A DNA stretch of 64,000 bases from Desulfobacca acetoxidans DSM 11109 (GTDB lineage: Bacteria > Desulfobacterota > Desulfobaccia > Desulfobaccales > Desulfobaccaceae): assembly GCF_000195295.1 (NCBI RefSeq), contig NC_015388.1:2232001-2296000 (forward strand), given 5' to 3'. Shown here in pieces: positions 1 through 8,028 of the stretch (its first letter is position 1; every line of letters begins with the position of its first letter). The notes under the pieces are model-generated. The model was not told the DNA's origin. It saw only the letters and a program-made list of their open reading frames with translations, and made no database searches. Position numbers and translations under genes: made by a program.

Positions 1-753
1 GATCTCCTGCAACCGCTGCTGCGACCCCAGTCCATTACCCTGCGCAACGATAGCGAAGTTCGCCGTTTAGAGGGGCTACCGCTGGAAATCGAGGTTATCC
101 GGGGAGAGCTGCCGGAACGGTTGCTAGTCCAGGAAGGGACGGTACAATTCTGGGTTGATGTTCGTGGTGGGCAAAAAACCGGTCTGTTCTTGGACCAGCG
201 GGAAAATCGGCTGGCCGCCGCGGCTTGGGCCCAGGGAGAGGTACTTGATTGCTTTTCGTATCAGGGAGGATTTGCTTTACATGTAGCTTCTCATGCCCAG
301 CACGTGGTGGCAGTGGAATCTTCCGCTCTGTCTCTTGGTCTGGCCCAGGACAATGCCCGGTTAAACCGGATGCACAATGTCGACTGGATACAGGCTAATT
401 GCTTTGATTTCCTGAAAAAAGCCCACGCCAGCTCCAAGTTCTATGACCTGATCATCCTTGACCCGCCAGCCTTTGCCAAAAGCCGGGCCGATCAGCCCGC
501 AGCCTTCAGAGGTTACCAAGACCTGAACCGGCGGGCCTTGCAATTATTGAAACCCGGTGGAATATTCATTACCTGCTCCTGTTCATACAATCTGTCGCAG
601 GAAACCTTCCTGGGGCTTCTGCGCCAGGCGGCACAGGATGCCAGACGTCAGGTGCAGGTGATCGAATGCCGGGGAGCGGCCAAAGATCATCCGACCCTGC
701 TGGCCCTGCCGGAAAGCACATATTTGAAATGCTTTGTCTGTAGGGCGCTTTAG
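1..753 (+). CDS. class I SAM-dependent rRNA methyltransferase (RlmI/RlmK-like), 5'-truncated
   Basis: The reading frame is open from base 1, so the start and probably an N-terminal PUA domain lie upstream of the window; 250 residues are visible. The conserved GQKTGLFLDQRENR stretch marks the RlmI/RlmK group of methyltransferases acting on 23S rRNA. A SAM-binding Rossmann core follows (VLDCFSYQGGF-like motif I). ILDPPAF matches motif IV of this family, and a CSCSYNLS segment lies near the C-terminus. The enzyme would methylate an rRNA base in the cytoplasm using S-adenosylmethionine. Which base (m5C1962-type or m7G-type) cannot be told from this part. The nearest neighbour downstream runs on the opposite strand, so this gene ends its own transcript. 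Confidence 0.85.
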   Translation, partial: DLLQPLLRPQSITLRNDSEVRRLEGLPLEIEVIRGELPERLLVQEGTVQFWVDVRGGQKTGLFLDQRENRLAAAAWAQGEVLDCFSYQGGFALHVASHAQHVVAVESSALSLGLAQDNARLNRMHNVDWIQANCFDFLKKAHASSKFYDLIILDPPAFAKSRADQPAAFRGYQDLNRRALQLLKPGGIFITCSCSYNLSQETFLGLLRQAAQDARRQVQVIECRGAAKDHPTLLALPESTYLKCFVCRAL

Positions 754-797
754 ATTCAGTCTGTCTCATGTCGGCTTTAATTCTCAATACCCGGGAT

Positions 798-1241
798 TCA
801 GGTAAAGAGGCATAACCGACATTCACGGGCATACTTCATAAATTCTGCTGCATCCCAGATTTTGACGCCTTCGATCAGGGCCTTCTCACCTACTTCCATC
901 ATATCTGCCGTCATTCTACAGGCCACCAGTTCCACCCCCTCCAGTTGCGCCATTTCGACCAGCTCCGGAAGACTGGGGATATTGGCCTGCTCAACCTTTT
1001 TTTTCATCATCCAGGTGGCCATAAGGCTCATTCCTGGCACTGCTCCCATTACCCCCGCCGGGATAAACTTTGCCTTCTCAATACCGCCGGGACGTAGTAG
1101 GTTTAACCCCATAAAAGTATAAAATATTTTGGTTTCCATACCCTGTCGGGCGGCGTTGATTCCTAGAATGAGAGCGGGATAAGCGCCATCCAGGGTATCC
1201 CTGGAACAGATGAAAGCCGCGCTCTCTTTTTTTTCACTCAT
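798..1241 (-). CDS. DsrE/DsrF/DrsH-like family protein
   Basis: This 147-aa protein resembles the DsrE/DsrH-like family, small alpha/beta proteins linked to sulfur relay and persulfide handling. Cysteines are at the N-terminal FICSRD segment, in the central VACRMTADMM segment (the usual position of the active cysteine in this group) and in the C-terminal ECRLCLFT tail. The central glycine- and methionine-rich part (VMGAVPGMSLMATWMMKKK) is typical of DrsE-like peroxiredoxin-family annotations. A good ribosome site, AAAGGAG, lies about 8 nt before the ATG. It follows the ArsR gene with a 66-nt gap that carries a copy of the palindrome also found before arsR, so the pair probably forms one sulfur-responsive unit. 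Substrate is not known. Confidence 0.8.
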   Translation of the reverse strand: MSEKKESAAFICSRDTLDGAYPALILGINAARQGMETKIFYTFMGLNLLRPGGIEKAKFIPAGVMGAVPGMSLMATWMMKKKVEQANIPSLPELVEMAQLEGVELVACRMTADMMEVGEKALIEGVKIWDAAEFMKYARECRLCLFT

Positions 1242-1264
1242 GCGGATTACTCCTTTAGTTTGTT

Positions 1265-1274
1265 ATAATATTAT
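1265..1274. promoter_or_regulatory. palindrome ATAATATTAT upstream of the DsrE gene (candidate ArsR operator)
   Basis: This perfect 10-bp palindrome lies between arsR and the DsrE gene. On the minus strand it is preceded by TACATC; the copy before arsR (1605-1614) is preceded by TATATG, giving a shared TAyATs flank. AT-rich inverted repeats are usual ArsR-family binding sites. The match to this particular regulator is inference. Confidence 0.5.
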
Positions 1275-1307
1275 GATGTACTAATATATAGTTGAAAATT
1301 TTTTGTC

Positions 1308-1595
1308 TTACGTCTTGCAGAACAGATCCTGCATCAGCGCCATCAGCCCCAACAGGCGCGGATCCTTTAAGCTGTAGTATACCTGATTGCCGGACCGCCG
1401 GGAGGAGAGTAGCTGCTTATCCTTCATCAGATTGAGGTGTTGCGAAAGATTCGATTGTGAGATATCCAAGGCTTTTTCCAATTCCGAGACAGACATCTCG
1501 GATCCACTCAGGAGTTGCAGAATCATTAATCTGGCGGGATGAGCCATGGCGCGCAGGCAGCGGGCCGCTTGTTCACTCTTTTCTCTCTGGTTCAT
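1308..1595 (-). CDS. ArsR-family transcriptional regulator, BigR/YgaV-like
   Basis: A 95-aa winged-helix repressor. The HTH spans about residues 34-57 (MSVSELEKALDISQSNLSQH), followed by a wing (SSRRSGNQVYYSL). It lacks the ELCVCDL metal motif of arsenic/cadmium sensors. Only two cysteines are present: Cys13 in the first helix and Cys93 in the C-terminal DLFCKT. The C-terminal cysteine matches the position in persulfide sensors of the BigR/SqrR/YgaV group; their other cysteine, in the LMILC segment, is Gln here, and Cys13 might replace it. The gene lies directly upstream of a DsrE-family gene on the same strand. The ATG is 9 nt from the palindrome at 1605-1614, so binding would block its own expression. 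Family assignment is firm; sulfur sensing is inference. Confidence 0.88.
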   Translation of the reverse strand: MNQREKSEQAARCLRAMAHPARLMILQLLSGSEMSVSELEKALDISQSNLSQHLNLMKDKQLLSSRRSGNQVYYSLKDPRLLGLMALMQDLFCKT

Positions 1596-1604
1596 TATAA
1601 TATA

Positions 1605-1614
1605 ATAATATTAT
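1605..1614. promoter_or_regulatory. palindrome ATAATATTAT upstream of arsR (candidate autoregulatory operator)
   Basis: This is identical to the 10-bp palindrome at 1265-1274. It sits within an AT-only run immediately 5' of the arsR start, where a repressor would cover the promoter or ribosome site. Confidence 0.5.
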
Positions 1615-1806
1615 CATATATAGCTAATGTCAAGATTATATTACAGGCAAGAAGCCATTTTCATGGTTTGCGGGTGACTCGCAGCTCAAAGATTGCCGGG
1701 AAAATTTTCCCCAATCCTTCTGCAGCCAGAAATAAATCTGAGCAAGCGGTCTATCCTCCCCCTTAATTTATCATTCTCAGCCTGTCATTTTCCCCTCCCT
1801 TTTACA

Positions 1807-1834
1807 TTGCCAGTTTGTGAAAAAGACATATAAT
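1807..1834 (+). promoter_or_regulatory. sigma70-type promoter for the CXXC microprotein/polyferredoxin pair
   Basis: TTGCCA (1807-1812), a 16-bp spacer and a perfect TATAAT (1829-1834) lie about 30 nt before the start of the small ORF at 1866. The region between arsR and this site (1596-1806) holds no other gene that I can support. Confidence 0.5.
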
Positions 1835-1865
1835 TATTTTCCATAGATCATTCCAGGGGGCGGTC

Positions 1866-1997
1866 ATGTTGAAAATTTCCCTTTGGCTTCTTATCCTCTG
1901 CCTCGTTCTTTTTCTGTGGGGGATTAATTCTGGTGAAATCGCCAGCATCCTGAATAGTGGTACGAATATCTGTCTCTCGTGCATCGGGGTGGGTTAA
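1866..1997 (+). CDS. CD1871A-family CXXC microprotein (43 aa)
   Basis: This small gene encodes one hydrophobic helix (residues about 4-20, SLWLLILCLVLFLWG) followed by a short tail ending in ICLSCIGVG. That is the signature of the CD1871A-family CXXC proteins (usual ending ICLECIGIG). AGGGGG (1855-1860) is a strong ribosome site 5 nt before the ATG. The stop codon TAA shares its last A with the ATG of the polyferredoxin gene (TAATG), so the two are translationally coupled. Members of the family are commonly found beside 4Fe-4S membrane proteins. The function is not known; a membrane-bound thiol pair or Fe-S accessory role is inference. No overlapping alternative ORF is as convincing. Confidence 0.75.
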   Translation: MLKISLWLLILCLVLFLWGINSGEIASILNSGTNICLSCIGVG

Positions 1998-2875
1998 TGG
2001 ATAATTTTCGCCGTTTGATCCAGATCCTCGTAACTGTTCTTACTAACGCCTACCTGCTCTTCCCATTCGGATCGGTCATCTACCAGGGTCCTCTCAAAAG
2101 TCTCTGCCATCCGGGTCTACACTGTTACTCCTGCCCCGCAGCGCTCTTGGGTTGTCCTATAGGCGCGTTTCAGAATCTGCTTTGCACGGTGCGTCTCTCC
2201 ATGCAGGCCGGCACGATCCAATTCGGTGCTTCGATTGTAGGTTATCTGGGAGTCTTTGGCGTCTTGACCGGGAGGTTCGTCTGCGGTTGGCTCTGTCCCT
2301 TTGGTTTGGTGCAAGACTTGCTGTATCGCATTCCCTCGCCCAAAGTCAAATTGCCGGCTTTCCTTTCTTATTGTCGTTATCTCGTATTGTTATTGCTGGT
2401 TATTATCCTGCCGCTGTTTTGGATTGATGAATTGGGTATGGGACAGCCTTGGTTCTGCAAGTTGCTCTGCCCCTCAGGAACACTCATGGGAGCTATGCCG
2501 CTGTTGCTTTTAAAACCATCACTCTGGCAGTCCATCGGTTTCTACTTTTGGAATAAGTTCACCATCATGATGCTGATTATCGTCGGCTCGGTCTTCATCA
2601 GCCGGATATTCTGTCGGACGCTCTGTCCTTTAGGGGCCTTTTACGGTCTATTCAACCGCGTCAGCTTTTTAAGTCTGCAGCATGATAGTGAAAAGTGTGT
2701 CCACTGTCGGGCCTGTGAACGACGGTGCCCTACCGGTTGCCTGCCGTACAAGAACCCTAACAGCGCCGACTGTATACGCTGTTTGAAATGTTTGCAGGCC
2801 TGTCGTTTTGGGGCTTTGGATTATAAACTGCGCTCCGGTGTATCCGTAGCTTTCCCTCGCCGGACAGAACATTAA
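1997..2875 (+). CDS. NapH/CcoG-like membrane polyferredoxin (4Fe-4S binding protein)
   Basis: This 292-aa membrane protein has about four to five hydrophobic segments and many cysteines. Three CxxxCP loops (CGWLCPFG, CKLLCPSG, CRTLCPLG) of the NapH/MauN/NosR type lie between membrane helices. Two ferredoxin-type 4Fe-4S motifs close the protein (CVHCRACERRCPTG and CIRCLKCLQAC). It probably passes electrons between the membrane quinone pool and a soluble or periplasmic partner. The ATG at 1997 was preferred over an in-frame start 18 nt upstream because it overlaps the stop of the microprotein gene and has GGGGTGGG just before it. An extra CHPGLHCYSC cluster near residue 30 is typical of relatives next to CD1871A proteins. 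The partner enzyme is not in this window. Confidence 0.88.
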   Translation: MDNFRRLIQILVTVLTNAYLLFPFGSVIYQGPLKSLCHPGLHCYSCPAALLGCPIGAFQNLLCTVRLSMQAGTIQFGASIVGYLGVFGVLTGRFVCGWLCPFGLVQDLLYRIPSPKVKLPAFLSYCRYLVLLLLVIILPLFWIDELGMGQPWFCKLLCPSGTLMGAMPLLLLKPSLWQSIGFYFWNKFTIMMLIIVGSVFISRIFCRTLCPLGAFYGLFNRVSFLSLQHDSEKCVHCRACERRCPTGCLPYKNPNSADCIRCLKCLQACRFGALDYKLRSGVSVAFPRRTEH

Positions 2876-2954
2876 GATCATGGCGATGGCATACTTTTTA
2901 TCAGGCCGGTTAGCTGCTGGTTGCCAACTCTCTGTCAATAATTGAAAAAAAAGC

Positions 2955-2982
2955 TTGACAGCTATTTGTAATTTAATAATAA
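2955..2982 (+). promoter_or_regulatory. sigma70-type promoter of ihfA
   Basis: A perfect TTGACA (2955-2960), 16 bp, then TAATAA (2977-2982) lie about 60 nt before the ihfA start codon, in an otherwise gene-free gap. Confidence 0.55.
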
Positions 2983-3043
2983 TAGGTTACGAATTTACCT
3001 TCAGGCATCGCCATCTTTTAGGCAGAAAGAAGGAGTGCCAGCC

Positions 3044-3331
3044 ATGGCCCTGACCAAAGAAAAAGTTATTAATGCGATCAACCTAAAACTAGGGCTCAGT
3101 AAACAGGAAGCTCGCAGCGCCGTCGAGCGCGTCTTACATCTCATTAAGGAAGCCCTCGCTCAAGAGGAAGATGTCTTAATCAGCGGCTTTGGCAAGTTCA
3201 CTGTCCGCAGTAAAAATCCCCGTCGCGGGCGCAACCCCCAAACCAAAGAGGATCTCATTCTCCGGGCCCGTAAGGTGGTAGTATTCAAAACCTCCGGTGT
3301 CCTACGCCATCGCATTAACCAACCCACCTGA
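3044..3331 (+). CDS. ihfA: integration host factor alpha-type / HU-family DNA-binding protein
   Basis: A 95-aa histone-like protein that bends DNA and acts in nucleoid structure, recombination and transcription. The N-terminal MALTKEKVINAIN and KLGLSKQEA segments are typical of the IHF alpha chain. The DNA-binding beta arm holds RSKNPRRGRNPQTKEDL, and ISGFGKF is the family core. ATG at 3044 is chosen over an in-frame GTG at 3035 because GAAGGAG (3028-3034) then has proper spacing. It stands alone between the polyferredoxin and a convergent ABC transporter pair. A promoter with perfect TTGACA lies upstream. HU cannot be fully excluded, but the alpha-IHF N-terminus is a good match. Confidence 0.9.
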   Translation: MALTKEKVINAINLKLGLSKQEARSAVERVLHLIKEALAQEEDVLISGFGKFTVRSKNPRRGRNPQTKEDLILRARKVVVFKTSGVLRHRINQPT

Positions 3332-3513
3332 TTTAACCGATCTTGGCGATGGGTTAAGAGCCGCGCGGTTATCGGTGAGAAAGATGGGAGCGCTTCCGAT
3401 CTCCCGGTAACTCGCGTTCAGCCAATTCCTTGTACAGCTCACACTGCAACTAACCAGGGCAGCAATCAATTAATATTACTCTGTTATATTAACCTGAAAC
3501 AATCGATCGTACC

Positions 3514-4245
3514 TCAGATCGCGGCTCGGCGGCGAAAGATGCTTCCCGCCAGCCACCAGGCAACCATAAGAAACATGAGGCTTGCCAATAGCGGTATCCA
3601 GGGTGAAAGAAAATACGATTGTCCCGATATACCCCAATGCAAAAGCTCCACTATATAGGTCAGGGGCGATAACAGGGCCAGAGGTTTGAGCCAGGCGGGC
3701 ATCAACGTCAGAGGCATAAAGACGCCACTGATAAACAGGACCGGAAACCGGAAAAAATTCATCAGGGTCATAGCCTCAAAGACCTCCCGCACCATAACGG
3801 CGGCGGTCAGACCCAACAGGGAAAAGCACCCGGCTCCAAGGATGAGGCCGGCCAAAAAGAGCGGGGGATGAGCCATAGGCATACCGAAAGCGAGTTGTAT
3901 ACCCGCAGTGAGTACCAGGGCAGTGGCCATACCATACAGAGAGGCGCTGGCCGCTTTGCCCAGAATGATAGTAGACATGGAAAGGGGCGCCAGCAGCAGC
4001 CTCTGGAAGGCGCCGGCTCGCTTCTCAAAGGTGATTACAATGGCGGCCATCGAGGTATTGCCAAAAAGAAGCGTCATGGCAATAATCCCCGGAGCGATCT
4101 GCGAAGAGCCGCCAGGGTCCTTGACGTATACGGAGATCATCAATACGGCGGGCAGCATCAGGCCCCAGGTGATGAGCGGCGGTTTACCGTAATAGCTTTC
4201 AATATCCTTGCGGCTGATTGCCAGGACGCGGCGCAGTTGGCTCAT
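3514..4245 (-). CDS. ABC-2 type transporter permease
   Basis: A 243-aa integral membrane protein of the ABC-2 permease family, with about six hydrophobic segments. The conserved ABC-2 region includes GNTSMAAIVITFEKRAGAFQRLLLAPLS and a late PLTYIVELLHW segment. It would form the membrane channel for the ATPase encoded just upstream and probably exports a drug, lipid or polysaccharide-type substrate. The start at 4245 overlaps the stop of the ATPase gene by ATGA, with GGGGAG just before it. A longer in-frame start further upstream was rejected because it would overlap the ATPase gene by over 100 nt. The substrate cannot be read from sequence. Confidence 0.85.
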   Translation of the reverse strand: MSQLRRVLAISRKDIESYYGKPPLITWGLMLPAVLMISVYVKDPGGSSQIAPGIIAMTLLFGNTSMAAIVITFEKRAGAFQRLLLAPLSMSTIILGKAASASLYGMATALVLTAGIQLAFGMPMAHPPLFLAGLILGAGCFSLLGLTAAVMVREVFEAMTLMNFFRFPVLFISGVFMPLTLMPAWLKPLALLSPLTYIVELLHWGISGQSYFLSPWIPLLASLMFLMVAWWLAGSIFRRRAAI

Positions 4246-5240
4246 ACGCTCCCCTCTTTCGACTGGGATTTTTCCTCCAGGATGGCAAGAAACGCTTCCT
4301 CCAGATTCACCTCCCCGATAACAAGGTCCATTATCTTCACGCCGGCGGCTTCCGCCCAAGCCAGCAGTCGCCCCAGAACCAGGTTCACCTCATGACTGGC
4401 GATTTTTAATCTCCACCTGCCGTCCAGGTATGCCGGAGGCGTCCCACGGGTTGCGACAACCTGCCACCAATTTGCATCGACCTCCTGATCAAAGGTGACC
4501 TCGAGGTTTTTTAGTCCCCCTACTCGCCGGCGGATTTCCGGAACCGTTCCTTCGGCCACCACGCGACCCTTATAAATGATTAATATCTGGTGGCAGAGGA
4601 CCTCCGCCTCGTACAGATTATGTGTGGTAAGAAAGATAGTAGCGTGCTGTTCACGATTAATCTTTTGTATAAGTTGTCGCAAGGACCGTGCACTCGGCGC
4701 ATCTAATCCCGTAGTAGGTTCGTCCAGAAACAGGATCTCCGGGGCGTGAACCAGAGCGGCTGCCAGGGTCAGTCGACGTTTCATTCCATGCGATAAAGCC
4801 CCAAAGGGGGTATGGGCTTTGTCAGTCAGGGCAAAGGTCTCCAAAAGTTCACGCCGCCTCGCCTGTCTGGCGCTTCGGGGGAGGCCGTAGAGTTCTCCGA
4901 GGTACTCAAGATTGCGTTGGCAGCTCAGCTCCGGGTAGAGATTAGATTCATCCGGGGTGACGCCGATCCTCTGTTTGACCCGCACCGGATCAAGCGCAAT
5001 GTCCGCTCCTCCGATATTCACCTCGCCGGCCTCGCGTTCCAGCAAGCCACAGAGAATTTTGATAGTGGTGGTCTTGCCGGCGCCGTTAGGGCCCAAATAA
5101 CCAAAGATTGTTCCCCGTTGTATAGCGAAAGAAACATCTTCGAGAGCTTTAAGTTTGCCATAGCTTTTGCTCAAACCAGCAACCTTGATGGCCACAGAAT
5201 TATTCTTATGAACAGACTCCGTCGGTAACAGGCCTTTCAA
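4242..5240 (-). CDS. ABC transporter ATP-binding protein (ABC-2 exporter)
   Basis: A cytoplasmic ATPase of 332 aa with Walker A (GPNGAGKTT), signature (LSHGMKRRL) and Walker B (ILFLDEPTTGLD) followed by a switch histidine (LTTHN). A C-terminal extension of about 90 residues is of the kind seen in CcmA/NodI-like exporters. I place the start at a TTG (5240) because a perfect GGAGGAGG lies 7 nt before it. The frame stays open upstream to 5393, but those residues do not look like an ABC domain. It is coupled to the permease by an ATGA overlap. No substrate-binding protein is nearby, which fits export. Confidence 0.87.
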   Translation of the reverse strand: MKGLLPTESVHKNNSVAIKVAGLSKSYGKLKALEDVSFAIQRGTIFGYLGPNGAGKTTTIKILCGLLEREAGEVNIGGADIALDPVRVKQRIGVTPDESNLYPELSCQRNLEYLGELYGLPRSARQARRRELLETFALTDKAHTPFGALSHGMKRRLTLAAALVHAPEILFLDEPTTGLDAPSARSLRQLIQKINREQHATIFLTTHNLYEAEVLCHQILIIYKGRVVAEGTVPEIRRRVGGLKNLEVTFDQEVDANWWQVVATRGTPPAYLDGRWRLKIASHEVNLVLGRLLAWAEAAGVKIMDLVIGEVNLEEAFLAILEEKSQSKEGSV

Positions 5241-5616
5241 GTCGTATCCTCCTCCTTCCGATATAGGGTGGGAAGCCTGTGTTTTTGATCTATTAGAATT
5301 TCTGGATATTATCCGCGCTAATTCGATCATTCCCTGGTTGATGCAGTATATTTCTCCCTGTCGGATGATAAGCAATCTACTATTTCCAGCCAATTATACC
5401 AGAGAAGAAATTTTTCCCCCACCGGGGTTTAATTTTACGCCCTCCTTGCTCCCCGGTATCTGCAGTTATCAGCAGGCATTTTAGATCCAGAAAATGTTGC
5501 CATCTGCCCGAAGCTCCCCATTCCTCCCTAAAAATATTAGGTGACGCAACCGCAGCATGTTACAATATTCAAGGTAGAATATTAGAGACTTTTTTCCTAC
5601 CGAGGAACAGGCTCTC

Positions 5617-6795
5617 ATGCAGGTGAAGAAGCCAAGCGCAGTCGCTCATCTTGGTCCACCGCTCACCAGGCGGCAGTTTCTGGGCGCCAGTGCCTTGGGA
5701 TTGGCGGCTTTATCCCTCCCCGGCCTTTCCTGGCAGGCCGGGGCCCAGGAAGTGCGCTACGGTTTTACCCATCCCCACCCCGCCGCCTATTATACCCAAC
5801 TAGCGGGTCGGTTGGTGCGTTGCGACCTTTGCCCGCGTAACTGCGAGGTCCTGGAAGGCGACCGGGGAGAATGCGGGGTGCGGGAAAACCGGGGAGGCAA
5901 GTATATCACTCTGGCATATGGCAATCCTACCGCGGTGCATATTGATCCTATCGAGAAAAAGCCGCTGTTTCATGTTTTGCCTGGCACCGCCTCCTATTCC
6001 ATTGCCACTGCCGGCTGTAACCTGCACTGCGCCTTTTGCCAGAATTGGGAAATCTCCCAGGCACGCCCGGAAGAAACTTATAATTTTGACCTCCCGGCCG
6101 CCGCTATCGTCCAGGCAGCCAAAGAGACCAATTGTCCCAGCATCGCCCATACCTACGTCGAACCTATCATTTTTTATGAATATATGATTGATATCGCCCG
6201 CCTCTCCCCGGCTGCGGGCATTATCAATGTCTGCCACTCTGCCGGTTATATCAACCGCAAGCCTTTGGAAGAACTGTGCCGTTATCTCCAGGCCGCCTGT
6301 GTTGACCTGAAAGGCTTTACGGAAGAATTCTATCAGAAGCTGGTAGGCGCCTCGCTGGCGCCGGTGCTCGAGGCCCTAAAAATATTCCGTCAAAAAGGTG
6401 TCCATCTCGAGATCGTCAATCTGATCATCCCGCAGTTCAACGACAACCCCAAAGACCTGGAGAAGATGTGCCTCTGGATCAGGGATGAACTCGGTCCCCT
6501 GACGCCCCTGCATTTCTCGCGCTTCTATCCGCTTTTCAAGATGAAGCAGCATTACCCGACGCCGGTCAGCACTCTTGAGAAAGCCCGGGAGATTGCTCTG
6601 AAAACCGGCTTAAAATATGTCTATCTCGGCAATCTCCCCCAAAATCCGGCGGAAAATACTTATTGCCACCACTGTGGGCAATTAATTATCTCGCGCCGGG
6701 GCTACTTGATTGGCGAAGTGAAACTCAAAGATGGCCGATGTAACTTCTGCGGCGCCGCCATTCCGGGAATCTGGCGTCAGCCGCAGCCAGCCTAA
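5617..6795 (+). CDS. amrS: AmmeMemoRadiSam-system radical SAM enzyme with Tat signal (AmrS-like)
   Basis: A 392-aa radical SAM protein. The N-terminus carries a twin-arginine signal (TRRQFLG at residues 17-23) followed by a hydrophobic stretch and an AGA cleavage-type site, so export by Tat is predicted. A cysteine-rich segment (CDLCPRNC, Cys69/72/76, plus Cys86) precedes the radical SAM CNLHCAFC motif (Cys134/138/141). The C-terminus ends with two CxxC pairs (CHHC and CNFC) of rubredoxin type. This architecture matches the AmrS/PflA-like family, whose reaction is unknown. The usual AmmeMemoRadiSam partner genes are not adjacent. GAGGAAC before the ATG is an adequate ribosome site. An exported radical SAM enzyme is unusual, because such enzymes need a low-potential reductant. 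Confidence 0.85.
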   Translation: MQVKKPSAVAHLGPPLTRRQFLGASALGLAALSLPGLSWQAGAQEVRYGFTHPHPAAYYTQLAGRLVRCDLCPRNCEVLEGDRGECGVRENRGGKYITLAYGNPTAVHIDPIEKKPLFHVLPGTASYSIATAGCNLHCAFCQNWEISQARPEETYNFDLPAAAIVQAAKETNCPSIAHTYVEPIIFYEYMIDIARLSPAAGIINVCHSAGYINRKPLEELCRYLQAACVDLKGFTEEFYQKLVGASLAPVLEALKIFRQKGVHLEIVNLIIPQFNDNPKDLEKMCLWIRDELGPLTPLHFSRFYPLFKMKQHYPTPVSTLEKAREIALKTGLKYVYLGNLPQNPAENTYCHHCGQLIISRRGYLIGEVKLKDGRCNFCGAAIPGIWRQPQPA

Positions 6796-6909
6796 ATATG
6801 GTAATAAAAAAATTGCCGGTGGACAACAAAACTTAATTTATGACCAACAACCGGAAGCCGGAAACCGTATTTTTCGGTAATAAGGTCCGCTTAAAAGGAT
6901 GAAGAAACC

Positions 6910-8004
6910 TTGTCCTGCCGCTGCGGTTTAGTAGGACTGCCAAATGTCGGCAAGTCCACCCTTTTTAACGCCCTGACCGCCGGGCGGGCGGAGGTGGCAG
7001 GTTATCCCTTTACCACCATCAACCCCAACACCGGCATTGTTCCGGTGCCTGACCCCCGATTGGCTACCCTGGCGGAGCTGCTCAAACCTCCCAAAGTCAC
7101 GCCCACGACCATTGAATTTGTTGATATTGCCGGACTTATTCAAGGGGCCAGTCAGGGAGAGGGGTTGGGCAACCAGTTCCTGGCCCATATCCGGGATGTG
7201 GATCTGTTGGTGCACGTTGTCCGCTGTTTTGAAGCCGAGGATATTCCTCATGCCGCCCCATCCCTTGAACCGGCACGCGATGTGGAGGTGATTGATACCG
7301 AACTGCTGCTGGCCGACCTGGAGATTATCGGCCGCCAGATTCTCAAGACCGAAAAAGCCGCCAAATCCGGGGATAAAAAAACGCTGGCGAATCTGAAGAT
7401 TCTCCAACGTCTGGAGGCTTGGTTAAATGAAGGCCGGTGGGCCAGCACGCTTGTTTGCAGCGATTCCGAGAGAGAGAGGCTTGCCGAACTGCCGCTGCTG
7501 ACCCGCAAACCCTACCTCCTGGTGGCTAATTTCGGTGAGACAGAGTGGCATAATCGCCGCTTCCTTCCGGCCCTGGAGAAACTGGCCCGAGAGCGGCAGG
7601 TTCCTCTCATCCCTATCCTGGGAGAACTGGAAGCGGAATTATTAGATCTGCCGCCTGAAGAGCGGCAGGAATTCCTTGCTGCCGCCGGTGTGGCCGAATC
7701 CGGTCTGGCCCGCCTCATTCAGGCCAGCTACCAGCTCCTTCACCTGATCACTTTCTATACCATCGTCGGCCCGGAAGTCCGGGCCTGGACCGCGCCCGCG
7801 GGGACTCAGGCATCCCGCTGCGCCGGCAAAATTCACAGTGACATGGAGAAAGGTTTCATTAAGGTTGAGGTCATGCACTTCGCCGACCTAACCCGCCTGG
7901 GCAGTGCCGCCAAGGTCAAAGAAGCCGGCCTGCTCCATGTTGAGGGCAGGGATTATCCGGTGCAGGATGGCGAAATATTGTTATTTCGTTTTCAAATACG
8001 GTGA
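6910..8004 (+). CDS. ychF: redox-regulated ATPase YchF (Obg/GTP1 family)
   Basis: A 364-aa OLA1/YchF-type P-loop ATPase that binds the ribosome and takes part in translation and stress control. The P-loop GLPNVGKST is at about residues 9-17, the G3-like DIAGLIQGAS follows, and a C-terminal TGS domain ends with the HSDMEKGFIKVEV and QDGEILLFRF segments usual for the family. Length is normal. The start is a TTG at 6910; an ATG a few bases upstream (6899) is out of frame. AAAGGA lies before it at slightly long spacing, so initiation is probably weak. It runs toward comF with a 24-nt gap and may be co-transcribed with it. Confidence 0.93.
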   Translation: MSCRCGLVGLPNVGKSTLFNALTAGRAEVAGYPFTTINPNTGIVPVPDPRLATLAELLKPPKVTPTTIEFVDIAGLIQGASQGEGLGNQFLAHIRDVDLLVHVVRCFEAEDIPHAAPSLEPARDVEVIDTELLLADLEIIGRQILKTEKAAKSGDKKTLANLKILQRLEAWLNEGRWASTLVCSDSERERLAELPLLTRKPYLLVANFGETEWHNRRFLPALEKLARERQVPLIPILGELEAELLDLPPEERQEFLAAAGVAESGLARLIQASYQLLHLITFYTIVGPEVRAWTAPAGTQASRCAGKIHSDMEKGFIKVEVMHFADLTRLGSAAKVKEAGLLHVEGRDYPVQDGEILLFRFQIR

Positions 8005-8028
8005 TTTAGCTTATCAAGTTGATATCGA

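Noticed and set aside
5241-5393. N-terminal extension of the ABC ATPase up to 5393
   Set aside because: The extra 51 residues do not fit the family and a perfect GGAGGAGG lies directly before the TTG at 5240.
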